Below are positions 1-8,905 of a stretch of 64,000 nt of DNA, one piece after another. The stretch lies in contig JAFVHP010000011.1 in the NCBI GenBank assembly GCA_017474455.1, forward strand, positions 124,001 through 188,000. Direction: 5' to 3'. The stretch is from Lachnospiraceae bacterium. Its GTDB lineage: Bacteria; Bacillota; Clostridia; Lachnospirales; Lachnospiraceae. Every line of letters begins with the position of its first letter. Position 1 is the stretch's first letter. Under the pieces are notes generated by a model. The model did no database searches. It saw only the letters and a list, made by a program, of their open reading frames with translations, and was not told the DNA's origin. The position numbers and the translations under genes were made by a program.

Positions 1-753
1 TTTCCTGTGTCCGACGTTTCCCTGTCAGCTTTTTCCCTATTTCATACAAAGCGTTATCTTTGCCAGGCGGGGCAGGATGCGGCCATCTACGTTTATGCAA
101 AAAGAACGGCCCTCGGCAGGATAGTGCCGGCTCTGGATTCGATCCTCGGGGAAGAAGAGAGCCGTCGGAAGTTCCTGGAGGATCCCTTTGCTTTTTCCTC
201 CATCAGGGATTATACGATCAGTGACCCGATGAAAAGCATCAACTGGAAAGCCAGCGCCAGATCGGGAGAACTGATGGTCAACACTTATGCTTCGACTATG
301 ACAGCACGCCTTATGGTCCTGCTGGATATTGAAGACAGCGGGATCTGGAAGAGGCAGGAACTGGTGGAAGACAGTATCAGGGTCGCGGCGACACTGCTGC
401 AGAGATATCTGGCAGCCGGAAGGGAAGCAGGCCTTGCCGTTAATGCACAAGGAACGGAAATGATCATGCCGGGCAAAGGCGGAGCGCTCAGGCACAGGGC
501 TGAAAGACTGCTGACTTCGGATTTTGAAAAAGAAAGGCCATTCCCCCTGCAGGAGTTATTCAGGCATGTACCGGAGGACGTTATCCCTGTGGTCATATCG
601 AAAAATGCGGACCGGGAGCTGATCTTTTCGCTCACGGGAGCATTCGGGAGCGAGAGGCGCATACTTCTTGTCGTACCGCACGGAAAAGACGAAAAGCCGG
701 TGCTGCCGGTAAGCGGCGGTATAGAGACAGTATACCGGGAAGTCTTAAGCTGA
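1..753 (+). CDS. DUF58 family protein, 5'-truncated by the window edge
   Basis: The frame is open from the first base, so the true start lies upstream; the GTG at 7 is only the first start-type codon. The visible part carries the DUF58 signature RDYTISDPMKSINWKASAR, followed by a von Willebrand-A-like stretch with MVLLDIEDSG. DUF58 proteins normally sit beside a MoxR AAA+ ATPase and transglutaminase-like or DUF4129 membrane proteins. The next gene fits that pattern, and a MoxR gene would be expected just upstream of the window. Exact role unknown; family assignment is firm. Confidence 0.85.
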   Translation, partial: FPVSDVSLSAFSLFHTKRYLCQAGQDAAIYVYAKRTALGRIVPALDSILGEEESRRKFLEDPFAFSSIRDYTISDPMKSINWKASARSGELMVNTYASTMTARLMVLLDIEDSGIWKRQELVEDSIRVAATLLQRYLAAGREAGLAVNAQGTEMIMPGKGGALRHRAERLLTSDFEKERPFPLQELFRHVPEDVIPVVISKNADRELIFSLTGAFGSERRILLVVPHGKDEKPVLPVSGGIETVYREVLS

Positions 754-769
754 CCCGAAGGACCTGGTC

Positions 770-2041
770 ATGGAAAAGCACGGGAGAGACACAAAATTCT
801 ATAAGCGGGTGAGATTCGTGCTGGAGTGCCTGCACGTCCTGTTTACGCTGCCGTTTGTACTTACGGCGATCGTGATCTTTGCCGGACAGCGGGATCCTGC
901 CGTATTGCTCCTCGTTTATCTTTCCGGATACCTTCTTCTGCCGGCTGTGGTGATCCAGAAGAAAGTCCTGATCAGAAATATCCCTCTGGCAAAATGCATC
1001 CTGATCGTTCTGGCAAACGCTGTCATGGAGGCGGCGATCGGCTATGCCGGATCATTCCATCCGCTGCTTATCCGGTACAGGGCAGGTATCATCGCCGCTC
1101 TTGTGATCGGTTCTGTCTTGACCGGCATAGACACGCTTCTTGCCAGGAAAACGGAAACGGACAGGCAGGAGGCCTTAAGGCTGGGGGAGGTCGATTTTAC
1201 CGGACAGGCGTATGTCCTGCAGAAACCTTCCGCAGTGGCATTGGCTTATATATTCGTGTTCTATGTGGTCGGCCTGCTGGCCCGTACGGATGTCCTTTGC
1301 AACATCGCACTGATCGTGGCGGTCCTGTATCTGATCACGGTAAAAGTCTATGACTTTATTGAAAAATCAGAAGAATATCTGAAGATCAACCATAACACGG
1401 CGTCTCTCCCTGCGGGCAGGATCCTCAGGACCGGGACACTTTTGCTGCTGGCCGTGCTTCTTGCGATCGGGCTGGCTGCTGTTCCGGCTGCCGCCGCCAT
1501 AAGGTACAGGATCTATCCTTCACTGGAGATCAGGGTCCCGGAAGGACAGGCAGCAGAGACTCTCGGCCTCACGGCACCTTCTTCCGGACCTGTCATGCCT
1601 CCGGGAGGTGCTGCCATGGGCAATCCGCTGGACGAACTGGTCCCGGAGGACGATTTTGAATGGCCGGCATGGATAAACGACATCGTATATGTGCTTGCCG
1701 GGATCATCCTTTTCTGCGTGCTGATCGCCGTTATCAGGATAATAAAGGAAGTATTTGTACGATTTACAAGGGAGTATGACGACAACGGGGATATCGTGGA
1801 AACGATCGACCCCGATGAAAAGAGACAGACCCTGTATTCCGCCGGGAAGATCGACAGGCGTTCTGCGCAGGGCGGTGTCAGGTACAGGTATAAACGCATG
1901 ATCCGGAAGAACCTGAAAGGACGGCCCATGCCGCAGGAAACACCCGTCGAGATAGAGAAAAGGGCAGGGATACAGGACAGACCGGATGTCATAAAACTGC
2001 ATGATGAATATGAACTGGTAAGGTACGGACAGCAGGTCTGA
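770..2041 (+). CDS. DUF4129-like multi-pass membrane protein
   Basis: A 423-residue integral membrane protein with about seven hydrophobic segments in residues 20-243, an extracytoplasmic loop of about 55 residues rich in Pro/Gly, and a last membrane span near 303-325. The cytoplasmic tail (about 368-400) reads VRYRYKRMIRKNLKGRP and then QETPVEIEKRAG. This resembles the C-terminal DUF4129 segment of transglutaminase-like membrane proteins (basic helix then G-P-ETP-E), but here without the transglutaminase core. It starts 16 bases after the DUF58 stop with GAAGGA upstream of the ATG, so the two are probably co-transcribed. The DUF4129 call is from memory of the motif and is moderate. Confidence 0.6.
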   Translation: MEKHGRDTKFYKRVRFVLECLHVLFTLPFVLTAIVIFAGQRDPAVLLLVYLSGYLLLPAVVIQKKVLIRNIPLAKCILIVLANAVMEAAIGYAGSFHPLLIRYRAGIIAALVIGSVLTGIDTLLARKTETDRQEALRLGEVDFTGQAYVLQKPSAVALAYIFVFYVVGLLARTDVLCNIALIVAVLYLITVKVYDFIEKSEEYLKINHNTASLPAGRILRTGTLLLLAVLLAIGLAAVPAAAAIRYRIYPSLEIRVPEGQAAETLGLTAPSSGPVMPPGGAAMGNPLDELVPEDDFEWPAWINDIVYVLAGIILFCVLIAVIRIIKEVFVRFTREYDDNGDIVETIDPDEKRQTLYSAGKIDRRSAQGGVRYRYKRMIRKNLKGRPMPQETPVEIEKRAGIQDRPDVIKLHDEYELVRYGQQV

Positions 2042-2089
2042 ACAGCTGCAGGGCGGAACTGATCATAAAAGACAGAAAGGGGTAGCATC

Positions 2090-3475
2090 ATGGCAATTCG
2101 TAAAGACATGTCCAGAGACATGACGCAGGGAAGCGTGGTAAAGAACATACTGCTTTTCATGCTTCCGATCTTCATCGGCCAGCTTCTGCAGATGACCTAT
2201 AATATCGTTGACTCGGTGGTCGTCGGCAGATTCGTGTCTGAAAATGCGCTGGCCGGTGTTGCGGCGACCTATACGCCGATCACATTCTTCAACGCGGCAG
2301 TGCTCGGCTTTTCAACGGGCGCCAGTATCGTCATCGCCCAGCTGTTCGGCGCAAAAGATAATGAAGGATTAAGAAAGGCTTTTTCGACGACGTATATCTG
2401 TGTGTTCGTCGGCGGGCTCATTATGACGGCGGTCGTTTTCATCTTCGCCCGTCCGCTTCTTTTCTACGCCCTCAAGACACCGGAAGAAGGCGGCGTTCTG
2501 GATATGGCTGTCTTATATCTGCGTGTGTATTATGCCGGCGCGGTATTCGTCTTCCTTTATAACATGTTTGCTTCCGCGCTCAGGGCTCTCGGTGATTCGC
2601 TGTTCCCGCTGATCTTCCTGATCGTTTCCTGCCTGATGAACATCGTACTGGACCTGCTCCTGGTACTGGGCCTTGGCATGGGTGTTGCCGGTGTCGCCCT
2701 TGCTTCCGTACTCAGCCAGGCTGCGGCGACGATAGCCGCCATCGTTTATATCAACCGGGCCCACAGGATCATGTGGTATAAGATCTCCGAACTGACTTTC
2801 GACAGGGAGATATTCAAACTCAGCCTGCAGCAGGGCATACCGCAGGCGATCAATACATGTATTATGTCCTTCTGCTTCATGTGGCAGCAGAGACTGGTCA
2901 ACGGCTACGGGCCGCAGGCCATGGCCGCGTTCCTGGCCGGGCAGAGGGTCGACCAGCTGGTCGGCATGCCGATCATCATCACCGGCAGCGCCATGAGCCC
3001 GTTCACGGGACAGAATGTCGGTGCCGGCAAATGGGACAGGGTATATGAGGGCAGACGCAAGGTCATCCTTGCAGGCGCGATCTTTGTCTTCGTGTGTTCG
3101 CCGCTCCTTCTGATCTTCGGCCGGCAGCTCCTTTCGCTGTTTGTAGCGGATCCGAACTCGATGGTGATCAAACTGGGTTATGATTATCTGTGGCGGATCA
3201 CGCCGTTCTATATTTTCCTCTGTCTTAACACCGTGACCAACGGTGTAATCCTGGGTGCCGGCGATGCGAAATTCGGCACGCTGTCGGCCATCCTCGGCAT
3301 CGTGTTCAGGATCGGGTCGGCTTATATCATGGCGTATGGCCTTGGCCTTGGGTTAAACGGCGTATGGCTCTCGACCGGCGTCGGCTTCCTGCTCGGCTGC
3401 ATTGTGACGCAGATCAGGTTCTATTCCGGGAAATGGAAGACGAAAGCCGTGGTCAGGGCAAAAGGAGCAGCCTGA
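2090..3475 (+). CDS. MATE family efflux transporter
   Basis: A 461-residue, roughly 12-span membrane protein of the DinF/NorM-like MATE type, which exports drugs or other cationic or organic compounds using Na+ or H+ gradients. It has the usual short N-terminal cytoplasmic segment (MTQGSVVKNILLF), the family-typical MTYNIVDSVVVGRFV in the first repeat and GAGKWDRV in the second. Length is normal. AGAAAGGGG lies about 8 bases before the ATG. The substrate cannot be told from sequence. It follows the DUF4129-like gene by 48 bases and may share its transcript. Confidence 0.93.
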   Translation: MAIRKDMSRDMTQGSVVKNILLFMLPIFIGQLLQMTYNIVDSVVVGRFVSENALAGVAATYTPITFFNAAVLGFSTGASIVIAQLFGAKDNEGLRKAFSTTYICVFVGGLIMTAVVFIFARPLLFYALKTPEEGGVLDMAVLYLRVYYAGAVFVFLYNMFASALRALGDSLFPLIFLIVSCLMNIVLDLLLVLGLGMGVAGVALASVLSQAAATIAAIVYINRAHRIMWYKISELTFDREIFKLSLQQGIPQAINTCIMSFCFMWQQRLVNGYGPQAMAAFLAGQRVDQLVGMPIIITGSAMSPFTGQNVGAGKWDRVYEGRRKVILAGAIFVFVCSPLLLIFGRQLLSLFVADPNSMVIKLGYDYLWRITPFYIFLCLNTVTNGVILGAGDAKFGTLSAILGIVFRIGSAYIMAYGLGLGLNGVWLSTGVGFLLGCIVTQIRFYSGKWKTKAVVRAKGAA

Positions 3476-3551
3476 TCCTATGCAGGACCAATGATTCTGT
3501 TCTCTGCCTGCTGACCTTCTGGCTCTTCCGTTAAGATAAGGTGCTTATGTA

Positions 3552-4028
3552 ATGATAAGAAAACCTGCCCTGATCGTGATCCTGTCCGCGCTGGCGCTTA
3601 TAGCGGCTATTGCCGTGATCACTTTCTTCAGCTATACACTCTGGCTCAGGACCATGTACAAAGAGGACGCGCTCCGGATAAATGAGGCGTTTTTGTCTGC
3701 CGGGGAATACAGCCTTTCCTGCGGGGAGGACAGCGTGGCTGTTTCCCTGAAGGAGGCGGAGTATTACAACCGTTTTTTGCTGGACAGGAACACGTCTGTA
3801 TTCAGCAGGAAAGAAGTGGATGAGGATGACGGTACGATCGTCCTCTCTTTCGAAGGGTACAGACTGAGTTTTACGAAAGCGGATAAGGACGGAACAGCCA
3901 TCGCTATAAAGTGGCATCCGCCCGGTACTGTCTCGCAGGCGGACAAAAGCTACATTGTCAGGACGCAGACCACTTACATGCAGCTGCAAGCGTACTTCAG
4001 GAATATGTACAAAAAAAGGAAGCCATAA
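3552..4028 (+). CDS. Hypothetical single-span membrane protein
   Basis: 158 residues: one N-terminal transmembrane segment (about 7-29) and a soluble, probably extracytoplasmic domain of about 125 residues with no motif I recognise. AAGGTG lies about 8 bases before the ATG. Its TAA stop falls inside the loop of the terminator hairpin at 4011-4045, so gene and terminator end together. Function unknown. Confidence 0.7.
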   Translation: MIRKPALIVILSALALIAAIAVITFFSYTLWLRTMYKEDALRINEAFLSAGEYSLSCGEDSVAVSLKEAEYYNRFLLDRNTSVFSRKEVDEDDGTIVLSFEGYRLSFTKADKDGTAIAIKWHPPGTVSQADKSYIVRTQTTYMQLQAYFRNMYKKRKP

Positions 4029-4045
4029 AGACGGCTTCCTTTTTT
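4011..4045. terminator. Bidirectional intrinsic terminator
   Basis: Stem GGAAGCC (4018-4024) pairs with GGCTTCC (4033-4039); the loop holds the stop codon of the 158-residue gene. A run of A precedes and a run of T follows, so the hairpin works on both strands: it ends the plus-strand gene and also lies directly 3' of the minus-strand tRNA. Confidence 0.85.
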
Positions 4046-4046
4046 C

Positions 4047-4120
4047 TGCGACCAACAGGGATCGAACCTGTGACCTCCCGCACGTCAAGCGGACGCTCAT
4101 CCCAGCTGAGCTATGATCGC
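4047..4120 (-). tRNA. tRNA-Val (anticodon GAC)
   Basis: On the minus strand a full cloverleaf can be drawn: acceptor GCGATCA with TGGTCGC (one G-T pair), D stem GCTC/GAGC, anticodon stem TCCGC/GCGGG with loop TTGACGT, T arm ACAGG-TTCGATC-CCTGT, discriminator A. Loop positions 34-36 read GAC, which decodes GUC valine. CCA is not encoded. The 74-base gene stands alone between its own promoter and the terminator. Confidence 0.95.
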
Positions 4121-4142
4121 ATCTGTTCTTTGAAGAACAACA

Positions 4143-4148
4143 ATTATA
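4143..4148 (-). promoter_or_regulatory. Probable -10 box of the tRNA-Val promoter
   Basis: The minus strand reads TATAAT 22 bases upstream of the tRNA 5' end. TTGGCA lies further upstream with 20 bases spacing, longer than ideal, so the -35 assignment is uncertain. Confidence 0.55.
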
Positions 4149-4260
4149 TTAACAGATGTCGGCATATTTGCCAAGCCTAAATTATCCTAAGTTTTACGGC
4201 AAGCCGGGTCAGGTCAACACGATCAGTGTGAAACCGGTGCAAATACGGCAGATATCATAG

Positions 4261-4266
4261 TATAAT
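4261..4266 (+). promoter_or_regulatory. Probable -10 box for the 71-residue membrane protein gene
   Basis: TATAAT lies 37 bases before the ATG at 4304. No good -35 box is visible upstream, so only the -10 is annotated. Confidence 0.4.
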
Positions 4267-4303
4267 ACAGCCAGCAGTACATGTAACAAGGAGAGGTATC
4301 AAA

Positions 4304-4519
4304 ATGATCAGAACAGTTGTCAGCATTATTGTGATCGCCATGTTCTTCCGTCTGTCCGATAAAGCTATACGGTCCCAGAATACGCTGATGGGAACGATAT
4401 TCGGCGTGATCGGCATTGCCATGGTCATCTCGCTGATCGCCGGTTTTTTAGGCGTTTTATGGAAGATCCTGCCGGTCTTTGTGATCGGTGCGCTCGTGTA
4501 TCTGCTGGTCAAAAAGTAG
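4304..4519 (+). CDS. Small hydrophobic membrane protein
   Basis: 71 residues, with a hydrophobic N-terminal segment (about 3-17) and two further spans (about 28-48 and 51-69), ending VYLLVKK. CAAGGAGAGG precedes the ATG by about 8 bases and TATAAT lies upstream, so it is likely expressed. The last 11 bases overlap the 3' end of the convergent metH gene. I do not recognise the family; function unknown. Confidence 0.6.
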   Translation: MIRTVVSIIVIAMFFRLSDKAIRSQNTLMGTIFGVIGIAMVISLIAGFLGVLWKILPVFVIGALVYLLVKK

Positions 4520-6932
4520 AAAACACCTTATCAGCATATCTGACTGTTTCCATGGCGTCTTTTGCGTAAGCATCGGCGCCTATTTTTTCGGCATATTCCG
4601 GCGTCATGACAGCTCCGCCGACAACAACGAGAGTATCCGGTTTTTTTTCGCGCAGCAGTCTGATCGTTTCTTCCATGCTGGCAACTGTCGTTGTCATAAG
4701 CGCGCTCAGACCGACCAGCCGGATATCGTTCTTTATCGCTTCGTCTACGATCACTTCGGGCGGTACGTCCCTGCCCAGATCCAGAACGTCATACCCATAG
4801 TTCTCCAGCATGACCTTCACGATGTTTTTGCCGATATCATGGATATCGTTTTTTACGGTGGCAAGTATAATGCGGCCTTTGGAAGCACGTTCAGTCGACG
4901 AGAAGCTGTTTTTGATAACAGCAAAGGCCGCCTGGGCCGCGTCAGCGGACTGCAGAAGCTGGGGCAGGAACATTCTGCCGCTTTCATATCCTTTACCGAC
5001 TTCATCGAGGGCAGGCACCAGGATAGTATCAATAACGGTAAGTGCTTCGACTCCGGTTTCCAGAAGGATACTGGTCGATGCCGAAGCCCGCTCCGGTATA
5101 CCTCTGACTATACTCTCATACAGTACCTTTTCATGATCGGTGTCCGATACCGCGGCAGGCGCAGGGGAAGTTTTGGGCTGGCTTTCACCGCCGTACGCGT
5201 CTATATAGCCCGCAAAGCCTTTATCCTGTCCGGAGAGGGCAAGGAAGGAGCGGTGCGCCCGCATCATGGCTTCGCTGTTGGGATTGATGATCGCCAGGGA
5301 CAGGCCTTCCCGCAGCGCCATGATATAAAAGGCTGCGTTGATGTTTTCGCGCTTCGGCAGGCCGAATGAGATATTGGAGACACCGAGGATCGTATGTCCG
5401 CCTCTTTCACTGATCCGCTTTACGGTCTCAAGAGTCGTCAGCGCGGAAGAAGGATCAGATGAAACGGTGAGTGTAAGTCCGTCGATCACGATGTCCTTAC
5501 GGGGAATACCGTACCGGTCTGCGGCTTCATAGATCATATCAGCAGCCTTTATCCTTCCGTCCGCGGTCTCCGGTATCCCGTTTTCGTCAAGACAAAGCCC
5601 GACGAGTACACCGCCGTATTTTTGTACCAGCGGCATGACATTAGCGATGCTTTCGGCGCCCGCGTTCACGGAATTGATCAGGGGTTTTCCGTTATACCGG
5701 CGCAGGGCTGCTTCCAGCGCTTCTGGACTGGATGTGTCGATCTGCAGAGGCAGGGCACAGATCGCCTGCAGTCTTGTAATGACTGTCCGCATCATTGAGG
5801 GTTCATCGATATCCGGTATCCCGACGTTGACATCCAGGATATCCGCTCCTGCGTCCTCCTGCTCGACTGCCTGGGAAAGGATATAGTCAATGTCTTTATC
5901 GATCAGGGCCTGGCGGAAACGCTTCTTTCCGGTAGGGTTGATGCGCTCGCCGACGATCAGCGGGTTTTCACCGATGGTTAGAGCTTTTGAGAATGAGGTG
6001 ATGACGGTCCGATCCTTGAACACAGGGGCAGTGTAGGGTATGCCATCGCAGCATGCCTTAAGCGCGCGGATATGTTCAGGCGTCGTTCCGCAGCAGCCGC
6101 CCAGTATCTGTACGCCCAGTTCCGCGATCTTTGTCATCATATCCGCAAAGATGTCGGGGGTCAGATCATACACGGTCCTGCCGTTCTCTTCCCGCGGGAG
6201 GCCCGCGTTGGGATTGACGATCACAGGGATAGAAGATTCTTTTACGAACTCTTCCGCAATAGGCAGCATCTGTGCGGGACCAAGTCCGCAGTTGATGCCG
6301 ATGGCGTCTGCCTTGAGACCCTCCAGCATGGCGATCACGGACAGAGGAGTGCCGCCTGTCATGAGCTTGCCGCTGCCGTCAAAAACAGCTGTTGCGGCGA
6401 CCGGCAGGGAAGAGTTCTCCTTTGCGCCGAGGACGGCAGCCTTCAACTCGTAGGAATCGCTCATGGTCTCGATCAGGATGAGGTCTGCACCGGCTTCTTC
6501 ACCAAGACTTGCGATCTCGCCGAAAATGGAGACTGCGTCTTCAAAATCAAGATCACCCATGGGCGCTAAAAGCTTTCCTGTAGGCCCGATATCCAGTACG
6601 GTAAACGCATTGTCTTCACGGCCTTCCGCACGGATCGCATCCTTTACATGGCTGACTGCGCTGAAGATGATCTCTTTGAGATCTGCAGGATATTTGAGCC
6701 GGTTGGCACCGAAGGTATTGGTATTGATCAGATTGCTGCCGGCGGCGAGGTATTCCCTGGCAATGCCCGTAATGATATCAGGATGGGAGAGGTTCCATGT
6801 TTCGGGCAGTTCTCCCGGACACAGGCCTTTTTCCTGCAGCAGGGATCCCATGCCGCCGTCCCAGTAGAGACGCTTTGTACGCAGAAGTGTCCGTATCATT
6901 TCAGACCGGTCATTTTTCATATTCGGTACCAT
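4509..6932 (-). CDS. metH: Cobalamin-dependent methionine synthase, three-module form
   Basis: Transfers the methyl group of 5-methyltetrahydrofolate through cobalamin to homocysteine. The 807 residues hold a homocysteine methyltransferase barrel (about 20-295; zinc ligands Cys215, Cys280, Cys281 in INCGLGP and GGCCG), a pterin-binding barrel (about 320-575, GERINPTGKKRFR), the four-helix cap (about 600-685), and the Rossmann B12 domain with DIHDIG (His698 is the lower cobalt ligand) to the C-terminus. The reactivation domain of the ~1200-residue E. coli enzyme is absent and encoded by the next gene upstream. The start is either Met1 or Met5: AGGAAG sits very close to the first and about 13 bases from the second. 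Last gene of the metF operon. Confidence 0.95.
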   Translation of the reverse strand: MVPNMKNDRSEMIRTLLRTKRLYWDGGMGSLLQEKGLCPGELPETWNLSHPDIITGIAREYLAAGSNLINTNTFGANRLKYPADLKEIIFSAVSHVKDAIRAEGREDNAFTVLDIGPTGKLLAPMGDLDFEDAVSIFGEIASLGEEAGADLILIETMSDSYELKAAVLGAKENSSLPVAATAVFDGSGKLMTGGTPLSVIAMLEGLKADAIGINCGLGPAQMLPIAEEFVKESSIPVIVNPNAGLPREENGRTVYDLTPDIFADMMTKIAELGVQILGGCCGTTPEHIRALKACCDGIPYTAPVFKDRTVITSFSKALTIGENPLIVGERINPTGKKRFRQALIDKDIDYILSQAVEQEDAGADILDVNVGIPDIDEPSMMRTVITRLQAICALPLQIDTSSPEALEAALRRYNGKPLINSVNAGAESIANVMPLVQKYGGVLVGLCLDENGIPETADGRIKAADMIYEAADRYGIPRKDIVIDGLTLTVSSDPSSALTTLETVKRISERGGHTILGVSNISFGLPKRENINAAFYIMALREGLSLAIINPNSEAMMRAHRSFLALSGQDKGFAGYIDAYGGESQPKTSPAPAAVSDTDHEKVLYESIVRGIPERASASTSILLETGVEALTVIDTILVPALDEVGKGYESGRMFLPQLLQSADAAQAAFAVIKNSFSSTERASKGRIILATVKNDIHDIGKNIVKVMLENYGYDVLDLGRDVPPEVIVDEAIKNDIRLVGLSALMTTTVASMEETIRLLREKKPDTLVVVGGAVMTPEYAEKIGADAYAKDAMETVRYADKVFSTF

Positions 6933-6943
6933 TCTTCCTGTTG

Positions 6944-7675
6944 TCAGATCCTGCTGTATCCGCAGGTCTTGTTCATGCTGCAGACTGCGCAGCCACTGCC
7001 GTTTTCAGTGCGGTCCTTAAGTCCTGCAGGATCAGTGCCGCTGTCTGCGGCATACAATCCGATCAGGGCAGTTACGGATTTTGTCGGGACCATCATCAGT
7101 GAATCTGTGAGGGTAAGGCCGATGTTTTTAGGCGCATCCAGAAGATGGATCAGATCTTTCTGGACAGCCAGGGAAAGATCACCGTAACCGGGGGAAAAAC
7201 GGGGCTTCATGAGCCAGCCTTCTTTTTCCTGCTGCTGCCGCAGTTCTTCATTTATCTGATTGCACAACGCTTCGATCATGGCCGCCGCGCATGCCTGGAC
7301 GATCATGGCATCACGCATGCTTTTTAATGATATGCGCTGCTGAAGACGGTCCGGATAAGTCCCCAGCGTAGCTGCAAATACGATAATGCGGGTGCAGCCT
7401 TCCAGGTTTCTGTAAAGAGCCGCGCTCCTTGCGGAAACCGGACCGAAACGGATACAGACAGTATCGACCGGATCTGCACCGGCAGTACTACTGCCAATAT
7501 TAAGAGGGTAGCAGCTGTAGACAAAACCCGGTGTTATGCCTTTGTTCAGCTCGTCGGTGACCGACCTTATCCTGTCTTTTACAGCGGGGTCCGGATCATT
7601 TCCCCGGTATCCGAGATACCGGCAGATCTCATCTGTATCAGGCACGATAGGCAGACTGACATGTCCCGTGATCAT
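6944..7675 (-). CDS. Stand-alone methionine synthase reactivation-domain protein
   Basis: 243 residues related to the AdoMet-binding activation domain of MetH. The hallmark is SPGYGDLSLAVQKDLIHLL, followed by an ITLTDS-like stretch and MMVPTKSVTALIGL. In the clostridial arrangement this protein is thought to reductively remethylate cob(II)alamin on the separate MetH. The C-terminus has CAVCSMNKTCGYSR, a cysteine cluster typical of the family. The start overlaps the metF stop by four bases (ATGA) and metH begins 11 bases after its stop, so the three are translationally linked. Confidence 0.9.
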   Translation of the reverse strand: MITGHVSLPIVPDTDEICRYLGYRGNDPDPAVKDRIRSVTDELNKGITPGFVYSCYPLNIGSSTAGADPVDTVCIRFGPVSARSAALYRNLEGCTRIIVFAATLGTYPDRLQQRISLKSMRDAMIVQACAAAMIEALCNQINEELRQQQEKEGWLMKPRFSPGYGDLSLAVQKDLIHLLDAPKNIGLTLTDSLMMVPTKSVTALIGLYAADSGTDPAGLKDRTENGSGCAVCSMNKTCGYSRI

Positions 7676-8556
7676 AAGGACAGGTAGTCCTTCCTGCCTG
7701 TCAGTATATGGTCGAGGTTTTTCATGATCCCCATGGCCACGTCCGGATAATTCATGGAGTAGACGTGGATATGGGTTATGCCGTTGGCGATCAGGTCAAT
7801 GATCTGTTCGGATGCGTATATGATGCCGGCCTGCTTCATGGCGGCGGGATCTTCCCCGAATCTGTCCACGATCGCGTAGAATCTTTCCGGCACATTGGTC
7901 CCTGACATCGCGATGCTGCGCTTTAACTGTCTGGCTTTGGTGATCGGCATGATGCCGGGCAGGATCGGGACGTTGATCCCTGCTTCCCTTGCGCGGTAGA
8001 GAAAATTATAGAAGATATTATTGTCAAAGAACATCTGTGTCGTCAGAAAATTGCAGCCCGCATCGACCTTTTGTTTCAGATATTTGATATCGTCGGATTT
8101 GTGTACGCATTCAATGTGGCCTTCAGGATAACAGGCACCGCCAATGCAGAAATCACCGCATGATTTTATATCTTCGATCAGCTGGTACGCGTGTTCATAG
8201 TCCTTTTCGATTTTGCCGTCCGCCGGAATGTCGCCTCTTAACGCCATAATGTTTTCTATGCCGTGTTCCGCGTAAGCGCGCACGGTCGACAGTACGGTTT
8301 CCTTTGTGGATGAAACGCAGGTGAGATGAGCGAGCATCGGGACATTATATGTATTCTGTATATCCGCGGCGATCTCGGCTGTGAATTTGCTGGTCCCTCC
8401 GCCGGCACCGTATGTCACGCTCATAAAATCCGGCCGCAGCGCGGCTATATTCTTCGCGCTTTCAAGAACGGAATCGAAACTGTCACTGGTCTTGGGAGGA
8501 AATACTTCAAATGACAATGTTACTGCCGATGATGACAGAATATCTGATATACGCAT
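7672..8556 (-). CDS. metF: 5,10-methylenetetrahydrofolate reductase
   Basis: Makes 5-methyl-THF, the methyl donor for MetH, using FAD. 294 residues from the ATG at 8556, preceded by AAAAGGAG with about 7 bases spacing; the frame stays open for 58 more codons upstream but that part has no MTHFR character. Typical features are the N-terminal SFEVFPPKT (catalytic Glu), DFMSVTYGAGGG, LAHLTC, ALRGD and TQMFFDN. Length matches bacterial MetF. First gene of metF - reactivation protein - metH, reading away from metY. Confidence 0.95.
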   Translation of the reverse strand: MRISDILSSSAVTLSFEVFPPKTSDSFDSVLESAKNIAALRPDFMSVTYGAGGGTSKFTAEIAADIQNTYNVPMLAHLTCVSSTKETVLSTVRAYAEHGIENIMALRGDIPADGKIEKDYEHAYQLIEDIKSCGDFCIGGACYPEGHIECVHKSDDIKYLKQKVDAGCNFLTTQMFFDNNIFYNFLYRAREAGINVPILPGIMPITKARQLKRSIAMSGTNVPERFYAIVDRFGEDPAAMKQAGIIYASEQIIDLIANGITHIHVYSMNYPDVAMGIMKNLDHILTGRKDYLSL

Positions 8557-8611
8557 ACTGGCTCCTTTTCCTGGCGGTACCGCTCGTATCAGGGTGGCTG
8601 TAATTCTGCTT

Positions 8612-8620
8612 ATTATATCA
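8612..8620 (-). promoter_or_regulatory. Extended -10 promoter for the metF operon
   Basis: The minus strand reads TGATATAAT, a TGn-TATAAT extended -10, about 55 bases upstream of the metF start. No clear -35 box is visible, as expected for extended -10 promoters. Confidence 0.55.
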
Positions 8621-8688
8621 TTCATGCGCCGCAGATGGTATCGCTGCACAGTTTCTGTCAGCTGCTGCTGAAATTTATAAAAAAAGTG

Positions 8689-8716
8689 TTGACACGATAG
8701 CTGAACAGATGATAAT
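8689..8716 (+). promoter_or_regulatory. Promoter for metY
   Basis: Consensus TTGACA at 8689-8694, 16 bases, then GATAAT at 8711-8716. Transcription would start near 8723, leaving an unusually long leader of about 180 bases before metY. Confidence 0.7.
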
Positions 8717-8722
8717 ATGCAT

Positions 8723-8905
8723 TCTAACATAAATCATACTAAACAGGTAGGAATAATAGAAAATGACTAGATTGTTTATTTACCTCTTAAGATGCAACTA
8801 CAGATTCGGGCGAATGTGACGTGTTCGTTTCAACCGTATCCTGATGAACCAACAAATTGATACCAACACCAAGTGCCGGGAGAGGACCGGCGAAAGGAGA
8901 TCACG
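8723..8905 (+). promoter_or_regulatory. Long 5' leader of metY, no recognised riboswitch
   Basis: About 180 bases between the predicted start site and the metY ATG. I looked for an S-box (SAM-I) core and a T-box sequence and see neither. A small hairpin GCCGG/CCGGC (about 8875-8891) with a purine-rich GAGAGGA loop sits just before the true ribosome binding site AAAGGAG. A 22-codon ORF begins at 8792 but has no ribosome binding site. Together with the metF promoter this accounts for the gene-free stretch 8557-8905. Confidence 0.4.

Noticed and set aside
3911..4180. Plus-strand 89-codon ORF
   Set aside because: It runs antisense through the tRNA-Val gene and the terminator; no ribosome binding site and no protein character.
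4488..5369. 293-codon plus-strand ORF opposite metH
   Set aside because: Shadow ORF; the minus strand holds the full methionine synthase.
8557..8905. S-box (SAM-I) riboswitch or T-box between metF and metY
   Set aside because: The conserved cores could not be found on either strand by reading.
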